The position numbers were made by a program, and so were the translations under genes. Positions 1-8,208 of a stretch of 42,827 bases of DNA are shown piece after piece (positions within the stretch are counted from its first letter, which is position 1; each line of letters begins with the position of its first letter). The notes below the pieces were generated by a model. The model saw only the letters and a list, made by a program, of their open reading frames with translations. It was not told the DNA's origin and did not search any database. The stretch spans positions 1 through 42,827 of IMG/VR virus record IMGVR_UViG_3300045931_000121. One strand, given 5' to 3'. The stretch comes from a virus.

Positions 1-43
1 TACCACGCATAGATTTTATAGAGAAAAAAAGGGCACTTAGCTC

Positions 44-295
44 ATGAAATTGAAGATCCGCACTTTTCCCGCCGGCATCCTCGGCGGCATGAAAGCCCCA
101 AGCACAGCCCACGGCCTCTCGCCGCTCGAACTCAGGCAAAAGATCTCGGTCAGGGAAGCTGCTGAGCTGAATGGTGTCAGCGAAGACACCTTCAAAAGGG
201 CCTACCGACACCTGATCCGGAAGATTGGGCCGCGCCGTCTCGCCGTCGAGCTCGGCGACGCGCTCGAACTGCCGCCTGCACGCGCACCGCCCTAG
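44..295 (+). CDS. Small helix-turn-helix (excisionase/AlpA-like) protein
   Basis: An 83-residue protein. Residues about 34-55 (SVREAAELNGVSEDTFKRAY) read as a helix-turn-helix of the MerR/excisionase type, followed by a basic stretch (RKIGPRRLAVELGDAL). Such proteins bind DNA as excision or transcription factors, but its target cannot be read from the sequence. It is the first gene before the terminase block. The start is the ATG at 44, preceded by a weak AGGG. It ends in frame just upstream of the ParB-like fragment. Function assignment is by fold pattern only. Confidence 0.6.
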   Translation: MKLKIRTFPAGILGGMKAPSTAHGLSPLELRQKISVREAAELNGVSEDTFKRAYRHLIRKIGPRRLAVELGDALELPPARAPP

Positions 296-313
296 ACAAA
301 GCGCCGCCCCGAT

Positions 314-499
314 GTGCCGTATGCGCGCAATGCACGAACGCACAGTGAAACGCAGGTTGACCAGGTTGCGGCCTCGATCCGCGAGTGGGGTTGGACCAAT
401 CCGGTATTGGTCGGTGAGGATGGTGGGATTATTGCCGGTCATTGCCGGGTGCTCGCCGGGCGCAAGCTGGGTCTTGTCACGGGTATTACTCAATCCTAG
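314..499 (+). pseudogene. Truncated ParB/sulfiredoxin-fold domain fragment
   Basis: The 61-residue reading frame starts at a GTG and carries the hallmark N-terminal part of the ParB/Srx nuclease fold: PYARNARTHSETQV, then SIREWGWTNPVLV and GGIIAGHCRVLAGRKLG. In intact phage proteins this domain continues for roughly 50 more residues and is usually fused to a DNA methyltransferase. Here a stop codon follows LGLVTGITQS, so the rest of the domain and any methyltransferase are missing. The canonical GHGR motif reads GHCR. It lies between the HTH gene and the terminase small subunit, the place where the full-length gene is often found in related phages. I read it as a deletion remnant; a functional short peptide cannot be excluded. 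Confidence 0.6.
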
Positions 500-545
500 C
501 TGCCTGGATATGTAGTTGTCCGGCGCGCGTTCCGAGGTAAAACAA

Positions 546-926
546 ATGGCAAAACTTGGCAGAAAACCACACATGCCGACTGAGCAGTTGCGCAAGACCG
601 TTGAGACGATGGCGGCGCATGGCATTCCGGTCGCGGATATTGCGCGGGTGGTCAATGTCCAATTGATGACCCTGTACAAGTATTATCGGGACGAGATCGA
701 CACCGGCCACGTCAAGGCTAACTCGATGGTGGCGCAGAGCCTGTACCAGAAGGCGCTGGGCAACGGGAACGGCGCGGTGGCCGCGTGTATCTTCTGGCTG
801 AAGTGTCGCGCGGGCTGGAACGAGTATGCTGCTGCGGTGCCGCCGGTTGGCAAGAAGGAGCAGGCGCAGATCAACGCGATCGAGGGTGCCAAGGGCACCG
901 AGTGGGGCTCGCTGGTCCAACACTAA
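546..926 (+). CDS. Terminase small subunit
   Basis: A 126-residue protein that should recognise the packaging (cos/pac) site and load the large subunit on phage DNA. An N-terminal helix-turn-helix (about residues 14-45, with GIPVADIARVVNVQLMTLYK) is followed by a conserved-looking block (YRDEIDTGHVKANS ... AVAACIFWLKCRAGWNE), a pattern typical of small terminase subunits of alphaproteobacterial prophages. I chose the ATG at 546 because GAGG lies 8 bases upstream; a TTG at 516 would add ten residues. The stop codon directly abuts the start of the large subunit, so the two are translationally coupled. Confidence 0.85.
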   Translation: MAKLGRKPHMPTEQLRKTVETMAAHGIPVADIARVVNVQLMTLYKYYRDEIDTGHVKANSMVAQSLYQKALGNGNGAVAACIFWLKCRAGWNEYAAAVPPVGKKEQAQINAIEGAKGTEWGSLVQH

Positions 927-2606
927 ATGTTCGACCTCGATCTGTCGTGCCGCGATTGGGAGGACCGCATTCGCCGCGGGCGATCGCTCGTTCCGGCTGC
1001 AGCGCATGGCATCAACCCGGCCGAGACGGGTCGGGCGATGCGGATCTTCAACAAGCTGCACTTGCCGGATGTGCCGGGGACGCCGGCGCTGGCCGAGGCC
1101 TCGGGCGACTGGTTCCGCGAGATCGTCGGCGTGCTGCTCGGCGCGATCGACCCTGAGACCGGGCAGCGGGTGATCCGCGAACTCTTCCTGCTGGCGGCGA
1201 AGAAGTCGAGCAAGACGAGCTATGGCGCGGCCATGATGGTGACGGCGCTGTTGCTGAACAAGCGGCCGCGGGCTGAGTTTCTGCTGGTTGCGCCGACGCA
1301 GGCGGTTGCGGATCTGGCGTTCATGCAGGCTGCGGGCATGACGCAGATCGACCCCGAGGGCTTCCTGCAGAAGCGCATGCAGGTGCAGGAGCATCTCAAG
1401 TGCATCACGGATCGGCGCACCAGGGCGCAGTTGCGGATCAAGACGTTCGACACATCGGTTCTGACGGGTGTGAAGCCGGCCGGCGTGCTGATCGACGAAC
1501 TGCACGAGATCGCGAAGAACGCGAAGGCCTCGCGCATCATCGGCCAGATCCGCGGCGGGCTGTTGCCGATCCCCGAGGCGTTCCTGGCGTTCATCACGAC
1601 GCAGTCTGACGAGCCGCCATCTGGCGCGTTCCGGGCCGAGCTGAACCTCGCGCGGGCGATCCGTGATGGCAAGACCACCGGGGCGATGCTGCCGGTGCTG
1701 TACGAGTTTCCGCATGAGATCGCGCGCGGCGAGTGGAAGAACCCGGCGCACTGGCCGATGGTGACGCCGAACCTCGGCAAGTCGATCACCATCGATCGGC
1801 TGGTCGCCGACTTCGAGACGGCGACCTACAAGGGCGACGAGGAGGTGCGGCGCTGGGCCTCGCAGCATCTCAACATGGAGATCGGGCTTGCGCTCAAGAG
1901 CGACGGCTGGGCCGGCGCGGACTACTGGGAGGCGGCCGAGGACGCGGCGCTGACGCTCGAGGAGATCCTGATTCGATCCGAGGTCGTGGTGGTCGGGATC
2001 GACGGCGGCGGGCTCGACGACCTGTTCGGCGTGTGTGTGCTGGGGCGCTGTCGCGAGACGCACGACTGGCTCGCCTGGGTGCATGCGTGGTGCCATCACA
2101 GTGTGCTCGAGCGGCGCAAGTCGATCGCGGCGCGGCTGACGCAGGCGAAGGACGACGGCGAGTTGACGATTTGCCAGCACGCGACCGAGGACATCGAGGC
2201 GATCGTCGAGCTGATCGACGACATCCGGAATCGCAAGCTGCTGGCGTGCGTGGCGGTCGATCCGGCTGGGCTGGGCGAGTTCATCGAGGCGCTGCGTGCG
2301 ATCAAGATCACGCAGGAAGGCGATCAAGTGGTTGGCGCGCCGCAGGGTTACGCGATGATGAACGCCATCAAGACCGCGGAAAGAAAATGCGAGAACGGCA
2401 CGCTGAAGCATGCGCCGAGCAAGCTGATGGATTGGTGCGTCGGCAACGTGAAGATCGAGCCGACCGCGACCGCGATCCGTGCGACCAAGCAAAGCGCAGG
2501 CGACGCGAAGATCGATCCGTGGATGGCGCTGATGGATGCGGTGACCGTGATGGTGCGCGATCCGAAGCCACAGAAGCGACCGGAAGTCAGACTGTTCTTC
2601 GCCTGA
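927..2606 (+). CDS. Terminase large subunit (packaging ATPase/nuclease)
   Basis: A 559-residue protein of the Terminase_1 (HK97-like) family that drives ATP-dependent DNA packaging and cuts the concatemer. The ATPase half shows a variant Walker A at about residues 89-98 (LAAKKSSKTS), Walker B with catalytic Asp190-Glu191 (GVLIDELHE), and an ITTQS coupling motif near residue 223. The nuclease half begins near residue 353 with VVVGIDGGGLDDLF, where Asp359 is a metal-ligand candidate. Length is normal for the family. It follows the small subunit with no gap and precedes the protease-capsid gene by 12 bases. Confidence 0.95.
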   Translation: MFDLDLSCRDWEDRIRRGRSLVPAAAHGINPAETGRAMRIFNKLHLPDVPGTPALAEASGDWFREIVGVLLGAIDPETGQRVIRELFLLAAKKSSKTSYGAAMMVTALLLNKRPRAEFLLVAPTQAVADLAFMQAAGMTQIDPEGFLQKRMQVQEHLKCITDRRTRAQLRIKTFDTSVLTGVKPAGVLIDELHEIAKNAKASRIIGQIRGGLLPIPEAFLAFITTQSDEPPSGAFRAELNLARAIRDGKTTGAMLPVLYEFPHEIARGEWKNPAHWPMVTPNLGKSITIDRLVADFETATYKGDEEVRRWASQHLNMEIGLALKSDGWAGADYWEAAEDAALTLEEILIRSEVVVVGIDGGGLDDLFGVCVLGRCRETHDWLAWVHAWCHHSVLERRKSIAARLTQAKDDGELTICQHATEDIEAIVELIDDIRNRKLLACVAVDPAGLGEFIEALRAIKITQEGDQVVGAPQGYAMMNAIKTAERKCENGTLKHAPSKLMDWCVGNVKIEPTATAIRATKQSAGDAKIDPWMALMDAVTVMVRDPKPQKRPEVRLFFA

Positions 2607-2618
2607 AGGATTAATCCC

Positions 2619-4610
2619 ATGATGAACCGGGCATTCAGCCTGCTTGAGATCAAGCGGGCCGACGAAGACTCACGCATCATCACCGGCATCGCGACGACGC
2701 CCGAGCCGGATCGCATGCAGGATGTCGTCGAGCCAAAAGGCGCGCAGTTCAAGCTGCCGATTCCGCTGTTGTGGCAGCACGACTCTAAGCAGCCGATCGG
2801 TCATGTCACGCAAGCCAAGGTGACGAAGGCCGGCATCGAGATTAGCGCGAAGATCGCCAAGGGCGTCAGCGACGAGATCGATCGCGCCTGGTCGCTGATC
2901 AAGGCAGGCCTCGTCTCGTACCTGTCGATCGGCTTTCGATCGCTGGAGCACAGCATCATTCCCGACACCGGCGGCATGCGTTTCCTGCGTTGGGAATGGC
3001 TGGAACTGTCAGCCGTGACCATTCCGGCAAACTCTGACGCCAGCATCACTACCATTCGAGCTTTCGATACTGCTCGGCGGGCCGCGCATGGCCGCAAGCC
3101 GATCAGTCTCGACATCACCCCGGCCGGCGCATCGGCACCCCGACAATCTGCCAAGAGCCCGGAGGGCGATATGCAGACCAGGACTATTGCGGAGCAGATC
3201 TCCGCATTCGAGACCCAGCGCGTCGGCAAGACGGCGCGCATGGATGAAATCCAGCAGGCAGCCATTGCGGAGAGCCGTTCGAAGAACGAAGGCGAGCGCG
3301 ATGAGTTCGATACGCTGTCGCGCGACATCGACCAGATCGACGAGGAGCTGAAAGACCTGCGTCGCATGGAAGCGATCAAGGCCGCGGCGGCTGTTCCGGT
3401 GCGCGCTGTTGCAACGCCGGCCGAAGGTGCGGCGCAGCGCGGCATTCCGGTGCACAGCTCGATCGTCGTGAGGGCGCCGCCGAAACTGGAGCCCGGCGTC
3501 GAGTTCGCGCGCATCGTCAAGGTTACGGCGTTGGCGATGAAGAACCCGCGCTGGCGCGAGACGGAGATTGCTGCCGCAATGTATGGCAGCGACTCCGAGG
3601 TCGCGGCCTACTTCAAGGCAGCAGTGCCGGGCGGCACTTCGCTGTCGCCGAACTGGGCATCGAACCTGATCTCACCGGAAGGTGCGGCGGCTGCGGCGTT
3701 CTTGGAATATCTGCGGCCGGCGACCATTCTCGGGAAATTCGGCCAGGGAGGAGTGCCGTCGCTCAACGAAGTCCCGTTCCGCGCGCCGCTGGTATCGGAA
3801 ACCGGCGCCGGTGCCGCCTGGTGGGTTGGCGAGGGTGCCGCAAAGCCAGTAACGCAGGGAGCGTTCGCCCGCACCAACCTGCCGCCGACAAAGCTGGCGA
3901 ATATCTGCGTGCTGTCGATGGAGCTGGTTCGCGACAGTTCGCCGAAAGCCGATGTCGTTATCCGCAACATGCTGCGTGCGGCAATCGTGCAGGAGCAAGA
4001 CTACGCTTTCATCAGTCCGGCAAACTCTGGCACGACGAATATCAAGCCTGCGTCGATCACCAACGGTGCCGATACGGTGGCGTCGAGCGGCGACGATACG
4101 GCTGCGATCATTCTCGATATCCGCAGTCTGTTCGCCAAGTTCACCGCTGCGAATAACCCGCCGTCGTCGGGCGTTTGGATCATGTCGAGCAAGTCCGCTT
4201 CTGCGTTGAGTATGATGCAGAACGCGCTCAGTCAGCCGTCCTTCCCGACGGTGTCCATGACCGGCGGTTCACTCTCTGGCATGCCGATTATCGTATCGGA
4301 TGTGATCGGCAGGGCTGGCCCGAACAGTCAGACGGCGGTGCCCGAGATCGTCGTGCTGGTCAACGCGCGCGATATCTTCATGGCGCAGGACGACGGCATC
4401 CAGATCGACCAATCCGATCAGGTGTCGCTGCAGATGGACGACGCGCCGACGATGACCTCGGCAACGCCCACGGGAACGTCTGTTGTCAGCATGTGGCAGA
4501 CGAACTCGATCGCGATCCGCGCTGAGCATGCGATCGGATGGATGAAGGGCCGCACTTCTGGGGTGACCTATCTGACCGGCGTCGGCTGGGGCGGCGACGT
4601 CAACACTTAA
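2619..4610 (+). CDS. Fused prohead protease and HK97-type major capsid protein
   Basis: A 663-residue fusion. Residues 1-160 are an S78-family prohead protease with catalytic His54 (LWQHDSKQPIG) and Ser103 (SYLSIGF). Residues about 185-260 are a charged, predicted coiled-coil delta/scaffolding segment. Residues about 290-663 are an HK97-fold coat protein (GGTSLSPNWASNL, AAWWVGEGAAKP, and a C-terminal IAIRAEHAIGW). In most HK97-like phages protease and coat are separate genes; fusions are known. An in-frame ATG at 3171, preceded by GGAGGG, could produce the coat part alone (479 residues). The protease would then release the delta domain during head maturation. Confidence 0.93.
   Translation: MMNRAFSLLEIKRADEDSRIITGIATTPEPDRMQDVVEPKGAQFKLPIPLLWQHDSKQPIGHVTQAKVTKAGIEISAKIAKGVSDEIDRAWSLIKAGLVSYLSIGFRSLEHSIIPDTGGMRFLRWEWLELSAVTIPANSDASITTIRAFDTARRAAHGRKPISLDITPAGASAPRQSAKSPEGDMQTRTIAEQISAFETQRVGKTARMDEIQQAAIAESRSKNEGERDEFDTLSRDIDQIDEELKDLRRMEAIKAAAAVPVRAVATPAEGAAQRGIPVHSSIVVRAPPKLEPGVEFARIVKVTALAMKNPRWRETEIAAAMYGSDSEVAAYFKAAVPGGTSLSPNWASNLISPEGAAAAAFLEYLRPATILGKFGQGGVPSLNEVPFRAPLVSETGAGAAWWVGEGAAKPVTQGAFARTNLPPTKLANICVLSMELVRDSSPKADVVIRNMLRAAIVQEQDYAFISPANSGTTNIKPASITNGADTVASSGDDTAAIILDIRSLFAKFTAANNPPSSGVWIMSSKSASALSMMQNALSQPSFPTVSMTGGSLSGMPIIVSDVIGRAGPNSQTAVPEIVVLVNARDIFMAQDDGIQIDQSDQVSLQMDDAPTMTSATPTGTSVVSMWQTNSIAIRAEHAIGWMKGRTSGVTYLTGVGWGGDVNT
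3161..3173 (+). promoter_or_regulatory. Internal ribosome binding site and start inside the protease-capsid gene
   Basis: GGAGGG at 3161-3166 is followed four bases later by an ATG at 3171 that is in frame with the coat protein. It falls exactly between the protease domain and the delta/coat domain, the place where a separate coat gene would normally start. It is a strong candidate for independent, higher-level translation of the coat subunit. Confidence 0.55.
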
Positions 4611-4616
4611 TACCCT

Positions 4617-4661
4617 CCCGCAACTTGGCGGGCAGCGTTTTCCTCCTCAGCACTGCCCGCC
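4617..4661 (+). terminator. Alternative hairpins after the capsid gene (possible attenuating terminator)
   Basis: Two competing stems follow the capsid stop codon. A short CCCGC/GCGGG stem (4617-4621 with 4628-4632) is followed within a few bases by TTTT at 4638-4641. A longer 9-bp stem GGCGGGCAG/CTGCCCGCC (4627-4635 with 4653-4661) uses the same right arm. Either could partly terminate transcription or protect the capsid mRNA 3' end. Neither has a strong T-run, so read-through into the portal gene is expected. Confidence 0.4.
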
Positions 4662-4678
4662 ATTCTTCCGAGGCAACC

Positions 4679-5068
4679 ATGAAGTCCGAAACTGTGCGAC
4701 TGATCGCGCTCGGGCGCGAAGGCTCTCGACAAGTCTACGGCACGCGCAGGCTGGTCGCTGGCGACGAATTCGAGATGCCGCGTGGCTTGGCGACGGTGCT
4801 GATTGCAATTGGCAAAGCCAAGCTCGCAGGCGGTGAGCCGTCGCCCGCGCCGTCACCACCGAAACCACCACCGCCGGCACCGGTGCGTGAACCGCCGCCA
4901 CAAGAGCCGGAAGAGGATGAGCCGGATGAGGAAGTGCCGCCGTATCCGCGGCCCGGTACCGACGAGGTCGCGACGTTGCGTACCCAGGCGCGCGACCTGG
5001 GCATCGTCGTCGACGGGCGCTGGGGGCCGGCGCGGCTGCGCTACGAGATGGCGCGGCATCGGCGATGA
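4679..5068 (+). CDS. Small acidic, proline-rich head-region protein
   Basis: A 129-residue protein of unknown function between capsid and portal. Residues 1-45 look globular (GSRQVYGTRRLVAGDEFEMP). Residues about 55-100 are a low-complexity proline and acidic linker (PPKPPPPAPVR, EEDEPDEE), and the C terminus (TLRTQARDLGIVVDGRWGPARLRYE) resembles a short peptidoglycan- or DNA-binding helical motif without clear family membership. The ATG at 4679 has GAGG about 5 bases upstream; longer upstream reading would run through the hairpin region. Its stop overlaps the portal start (ATGA). Confidence 0.65.
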   Translation: MKSETVRLIALGREGSRQVYGTRRLVAGDEFEMPRGLATVLIAIGKAKLAGGEPSPAPSPPKPPPPAPVREPPPQEPEEDEPDEEVPPYPRPGTDEVATLRTQARDLGIVVDGRWGPARLRYEMARHRR

Positions 5069-6438
5069 AGATTTTCGGGCTGCTGATCCCGTTTACCGGC
5101 GAGCACCGCAAGGCGGCGCCGCCGCTGGCGTCGGTGCCCTATGTTGGTGGTGCCTGGACGCCGCTGATCCGCGATCCGTTCCCCGGAGCGTGGCAGCGCA
5201 ATATGGAGATCAATCCCGAAACCGCTTCCACGTTTCATGCCGACTTCGCCTGCAAGACGCTGATCGCGCGCGACATCGCCAAGCTGCGCGTCAAGCTCGT
5301 CGAGGAAGACGACAACGGCATCTGGTCGGAGACCACCAACCCGGCATTCAGTCCGGTGCTGCGTCGCCCGAACCAGTACCAGACGCGCAACCAGTTCTTT
5401 GAGTCGTGGATGCTCTCGAAGCTGGCGCGCGGCAACACCTACGTGCTGAAGGAACGCGACCAGCGCAATGTGGTTGTCGCGCTGCACATCATGGACCCGA
5501 CGCGAGCGCAGGTGCTCGTCGCCGACGACGGTTCGGTGTTCTACCGGTTCGACAGCGACAACCTGGCCGGCATCGACAGCATCACCGTTCCGGCGCGCGA
5601 GGTGATTCATGATCGGTGGAATACCCTCTTCCATCCGCTGGTCGGCACGCCGCCGGTCTTTGCCAGCGGACTGCCGTCATTGCTCGGCATCAACGCGCAG
5701 AAGGCATCGGCGCTGCTGTTCGAGAACGCCTCGATGCCCGGCGGCCTGCTGATCGCGCCCGGCGAGGTGAGCGAGGTCGAGGAAAAGCGCATCAAGGAGG
5801 AGTGGGAGCAGCGGTTCTCGCGCAAGAATCTCGGCCGCGTTGCCGTGATGACCGGCGGTATGAAGTACGAAAAGCTGGCGATGACCCACGTCGAAGGCCA
5901 GATGATCGAATCGCTGAAATGGTCCGCCGAGGTGGTGTGCAGCACCTATCACGTGCCGCCATACAAGATCGGCGTTGGCGCGCTGCCGTCCTACAACAAC
6001 GTGCAGGCGCTCAACGTCGAATACTACGCGCAGGCACTGCAGTCGCATATCGAGGAGATCGAGGAGTTGCTCGACCATGCGCTCGGCATCGGCCGGGTCG
6101 ATCGGCTCGGGACCGAGTTTGACACTGAGACGCTGCTGCGCATGGATTCGGTCACGCAGATGACCAGCATCCAGACTGCGGTCGGTGCAGGCGTGATGAC
6201 GCCGAACGAAGGCCGCGCCAAACTGGATCTCAAGGCGAAGACCGGCGGCGACTCGCCATACCTGCAGCAGCAGAATTTCAGCCTGGAAGCGCTTGCCAAG
6301 CGCGACGCGCAGGCGGACCCGTTTGCGCCGAACACGCCGGCGGCCCCGCCGCAACAAGATCCTGCCAATCAACCGGACGACGAGGTCGATGCGTCATTTG
6401 CCGCCATGACGGTGAAGTCATTGCTGCTGGCAGCTTGA
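5065..6438 (+). CDS. Portal protein (HK97 family)
   Basis: A 457-residue portal protein, the dodecameric ring at the unique head vertex through which DNA passes. Recognisable blocks are the N-terminal HADFACKTLIARDIAKLRVKL, the FFESWMLSKLARGNTYVLK helix region, the wing segment HVEGQMIESLKWSAEVVCSTYHVPPYKIG and the crown-type C terminus (SVTQMTSIQTAVGAGVMTPNEGR). The C-terminal 40 residues are disordered and proline/glutamine-rich. Length is close to the family norm. It overlaps the preceding gene by ATGA and lies unusually downstream of the capsid gene; the more common order is portal, protease, capsid. Confidence 0.92.
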   Translation: MKIFGLLIPFTGEHRKAAPPLASVPYVGGAWTPLIRDPFPGAWQRNMEINPETASTFHADFACKTLIARDIAKLRVKLVEEDDNGIWSETTNPAFSPVLRRPNQYQTRNQFFESWMLSKLARGNTYVLKERDQRNVVVALHIMDPTRAQVLVADDGSVFYRFDSDNLAGIDSITVPAREVIHDRWNTLFHPLVGTPPVFASGLPSLLGINAQKASALLFENASMPGGLLIAPGEVSEVEEKRIKEEWEQRFSRKNLGRVAVMTGGMKYEKLAMTHVEGQMIESLKWSAEVVCSTYHVPPYKIGVGALPSYNNVQALNVEYYAQALQSHIEEIEELLDHALGIGRVDRLGTEFDTETLLRMDSVTQMTSIQTAVGAGVMTPNEGRAKLDLKAKTGGDSPYLQQQNFSLEALAKRDAQADPFAPNTPAAPPQQDPANQPDDEVDASFAAMTVKSLLLAA

Positions 6439-6445
6439 GGCGACC

Positions 6446-7156
6446 ATGAACCACAAGGCCATCGCGGATCTGATGGCGGCGATCGTGCCGGTCATCAAGG
6501 ATCACTTCACTAGCGAGATAGGAAAGGCCATCAAGCCGTTGGTCGAGCGGCTCGAGGCACTCGAGGCGAAAGGAGACCAACATGTCCAAGGCGAAAAAGG
6601 CGAAGCCGGTGCGCAAGGGCCGCCTGGCGAAGCCGGTCAGCCCGGCCAACCCGGCGCCGAAGGCCAGCCCGGTGCGCCGGGGCCGCAAGGCGAAATGGGA
6701 CTGAAGGGCGATGCCGGCGACCGCGGCCGTGACGGCATCGGCATCGCCGGCGCTGCTATCACGCGCGAGGGCGAGCTGATGGTCACGTTGACCGATGGCA
6801 CGGTGCTGATGCCGGGCAAGGTTGATGGCCGCGACGGACTGTCGCTCGAGGACATGACGCTCGAGCATGACGGCGATCGGACAACGACGTTCGTGTTTGC
6901 GCGCGGCGATGTGCGCCGGGAATATCGGGTCGTATGGCCGATTGTGATCTATCGCGGCGTGTTTGAGACGGGTCGTGCCTATGTGCGCGGCGATACCGTG
7001 ACGCATCTCGGCTCGATGTATCACTGCAACACGCCGACCGAGGCGCATCCCAACACCGGTTCGCCGGATTGGACGCTGGCGGTGAAGCACGGCCGCGACG
7101 GCCGCAATGGCCGTCATGCCGCGCCACTCGACAAGACCCCGGTTAAGGTGCCGTGA
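6446..7156 (+). CDS. Collagen-like protein with C-terminal carbohydrate-binding-like module
   Basis: A 236-residue protein. Residues 1-45 are a helical, probably trimerising head. Residues 49-96 are about sixteen Gly-X-Y triplets. Residues about 98-150 form a small linker domain. Residues about 165-210 ([20 protein letters not shown], then SPDWTL) match the aromatic pattern of a family 5/12 carbohydrate-binding module. It is probably a virion surface fibre or head decoration; its position next to the portal suggests attachment to the head or neck. The exact role is inferred, not shown. Confidence 0.75.
   Translation: MNHKAIADLMAAIVPVIKDHFTSEIGKAIKPLVERLEALEAKGDQHVQGEKGEAGAQGPPGEAGQPGQPGAEGQPGAPGPQGEMGLKGDAGDRGRDGIGIAGAAITREGELMVTLTDGTVLMPGKVDGRDGLSLEDMTLEHDGDRTTTFVFARGDVRREYRVVWPIVIYRGVFETGRAYVRGDTVTHLGSMYHCNTPTEAHPNTGSPDWTLAVKHGRDGRNGRHAAPLDKTPVKVP
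6590..6733 (+). repeat. Gly-X-Y collagen-like triplet tract 1
   Basis: About sixteen consecutive Gly-X-Y codon triplets inside the first collagen-like gene (residues 49-96), rich in GEAG, GQPG and GPQG. Such tracts form trimeric collagen helices and recombine easily at DNA level. Confidence 0.9.
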
Positions 7157-8208
7157 ACGAGCACACTCGCTTTCCGCCATTGCCGGACGACGACGTCGCG
7201 CTCGACGAGCACGGTCGTCTGCGCGTGCGCGGCAAGGCGGTGATCACCGAAGCGCCGGTTGATGGGAAATTCTACGCGAGGAGGAATGCCGGCTGGTCGG
7301 ATATCGCGAAGGCATTGGTCGCGCAACCGGGGCCGTCCGGCGAGCAAGGGCATGAGGGTCCGCAAGGGCCACAAGGCGAACGAGGCGACGTCGGCCTGCA
7401 AGGCGAGCGCGGCGAACCGGGACCGCAGGGCGAGACCGGTGCGCAAGGCGAGCGCGGCGAGCCAGGTCTCGCCGGCGCTGATGGCGAAGACGGCGAGGAC
7501 GGATCGCGCTGGTTCAGCGGCAGCGGCAAGCCGGCGAGTGGGCTTGGCGAGAGCGGCGATTGGTATCTCGATGCGCAGACCGGCGACTTCTTCGAGAAGA
7601 CCGACGACACCACTTGGGTGCGGCGCGGCAACCTGAAAGGCCCGCAGGGCGAGCGCGGGCCACGGGGCGAGCGCGGGCCGCAAGGGTTTTCCGGCGGCGG
7701 AGGTGGCGGCGGCACGAGCGGCGGCGGCGAGCAAGGACCGCCGGGACCGCAGGGGCCGCCCGGTCCACAGGGCGAGCAAGGCATTCAAGGCCCGCAAGGC
7801 GTCCAGGGACCGGCCGGCGAGACCGGCCCGCAAGGCCCGGCTGGACCGGAAACGCATCCGATCATCATCGCCTGCTCGGACGAAGGCACCGCGCTGACCA
7901 CCGGCACCGCCAAGGTCACGTTCCGCATGCCGTTCGCGCTGACGCTGACTGGCATTCGCGCCAGCCTGACGACGGCGCAGGTCTCCGGGTCGACCTTCAC
8001 GGTCGACGTCAACGAGAACGGCACCTCAATCCTCTCGACCAAACTGACGATCGATAACACCGAGAAGACTTCGACCACAGCGGCAATCGCGGCGGTGCTG
8101 TCCGATACCGGCCTCGCCGATGATGCTGAGATCACGGTCGACATCGACCAGATCGGCAATGGCACTGCCAAGGGCCTCAAGGTCACGTTGATTGGTGATC
8201 GGCCATGA
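7153..8208 (+). CDS. Collagen-like fibre protein with two Gly-X-Y tracts
   Basis: A 351-residue protein starting at a GTG that overlaps the previous stop (GTGA). Residues 1-58 are a globular head. Residues 60-117 are the first collagen tract. Residues 118-160 form a small interrupting domain ([20 protein letters not shown]). Residues 163-232 are a second tract broken by a glycine run. Residues 235-351 are a beta-rich C-terminal domain ([34 protein letters not shown]) that resembles phage fibre tips. It probably forms a trimeric fibre together with the neighbouring collagen-like protein. Confidence 0.75.
   Translation: MNEHTRFPPLPDDDVALDEHGRLRVRGKAVITEAPVDGKFYARRNAGWSDIAKALVAQPGPSGEQGHEGPQGPQGERGDVGLQGERGEPGPQGETGAQGERGEPGLAGADGEDGEDGSRWFSGSGKPASGLGESGDWYLDAQTGDFFEKTDDTTWVRRGNLKGPQGERGPRGERGPQGFSGGGGGGGTSGGGEQGPPGPQGPPGPQGEQGIQGPQGVQGPAGETGPQGPAGPETHPIIIACSDEGTALTTGTAKVTFRMPFALTLTGIRASLTTAQVSGSTFTVDVNENGTSILSTKLTIDNTEKTSTTAAIAAVLSDTGLADDAEITVDIDQIGNGTAKGLKVTLIGDRP
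7330..7503 (+). repeat. Gly-X-Y collagen-like triplet tract 2
   Basis: Codon triplets for residues 60-117 of the second collagen-like protein, with recurring GERGEPG and GPQGERG units; the repeated GGCGAGCGCGGCGA word shows recent internal duplication. Confidence 0.88.
7639..7848 (+). repeat. Gly-X-Y collagen-like triplet tract 3
   Basis: Codons for residues 163-232 of the second collagen-like protein. The Gly-X-Y register is interrupted by a glycine/serine-rich hinge around residues 181-192, then resumes with GPPGPQG repeats. Confidence 0.85.

Noticed and set aside
486-2492. Very long antisense reading frame opposite the terminase genes
   Set aside because: It mirrors the high-GC codon pattern of the terminase genes, is rich in Arg/His/Leu with no recognisable motif, and has no ribosome site.
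7272-7784. Antisense proline/cysteine-rich frames opposite the collagen tracts
   Set aside because: They are the reverse reading of Gly-X-Y codons, which gives Pro-Cys-Ser runs automatically.
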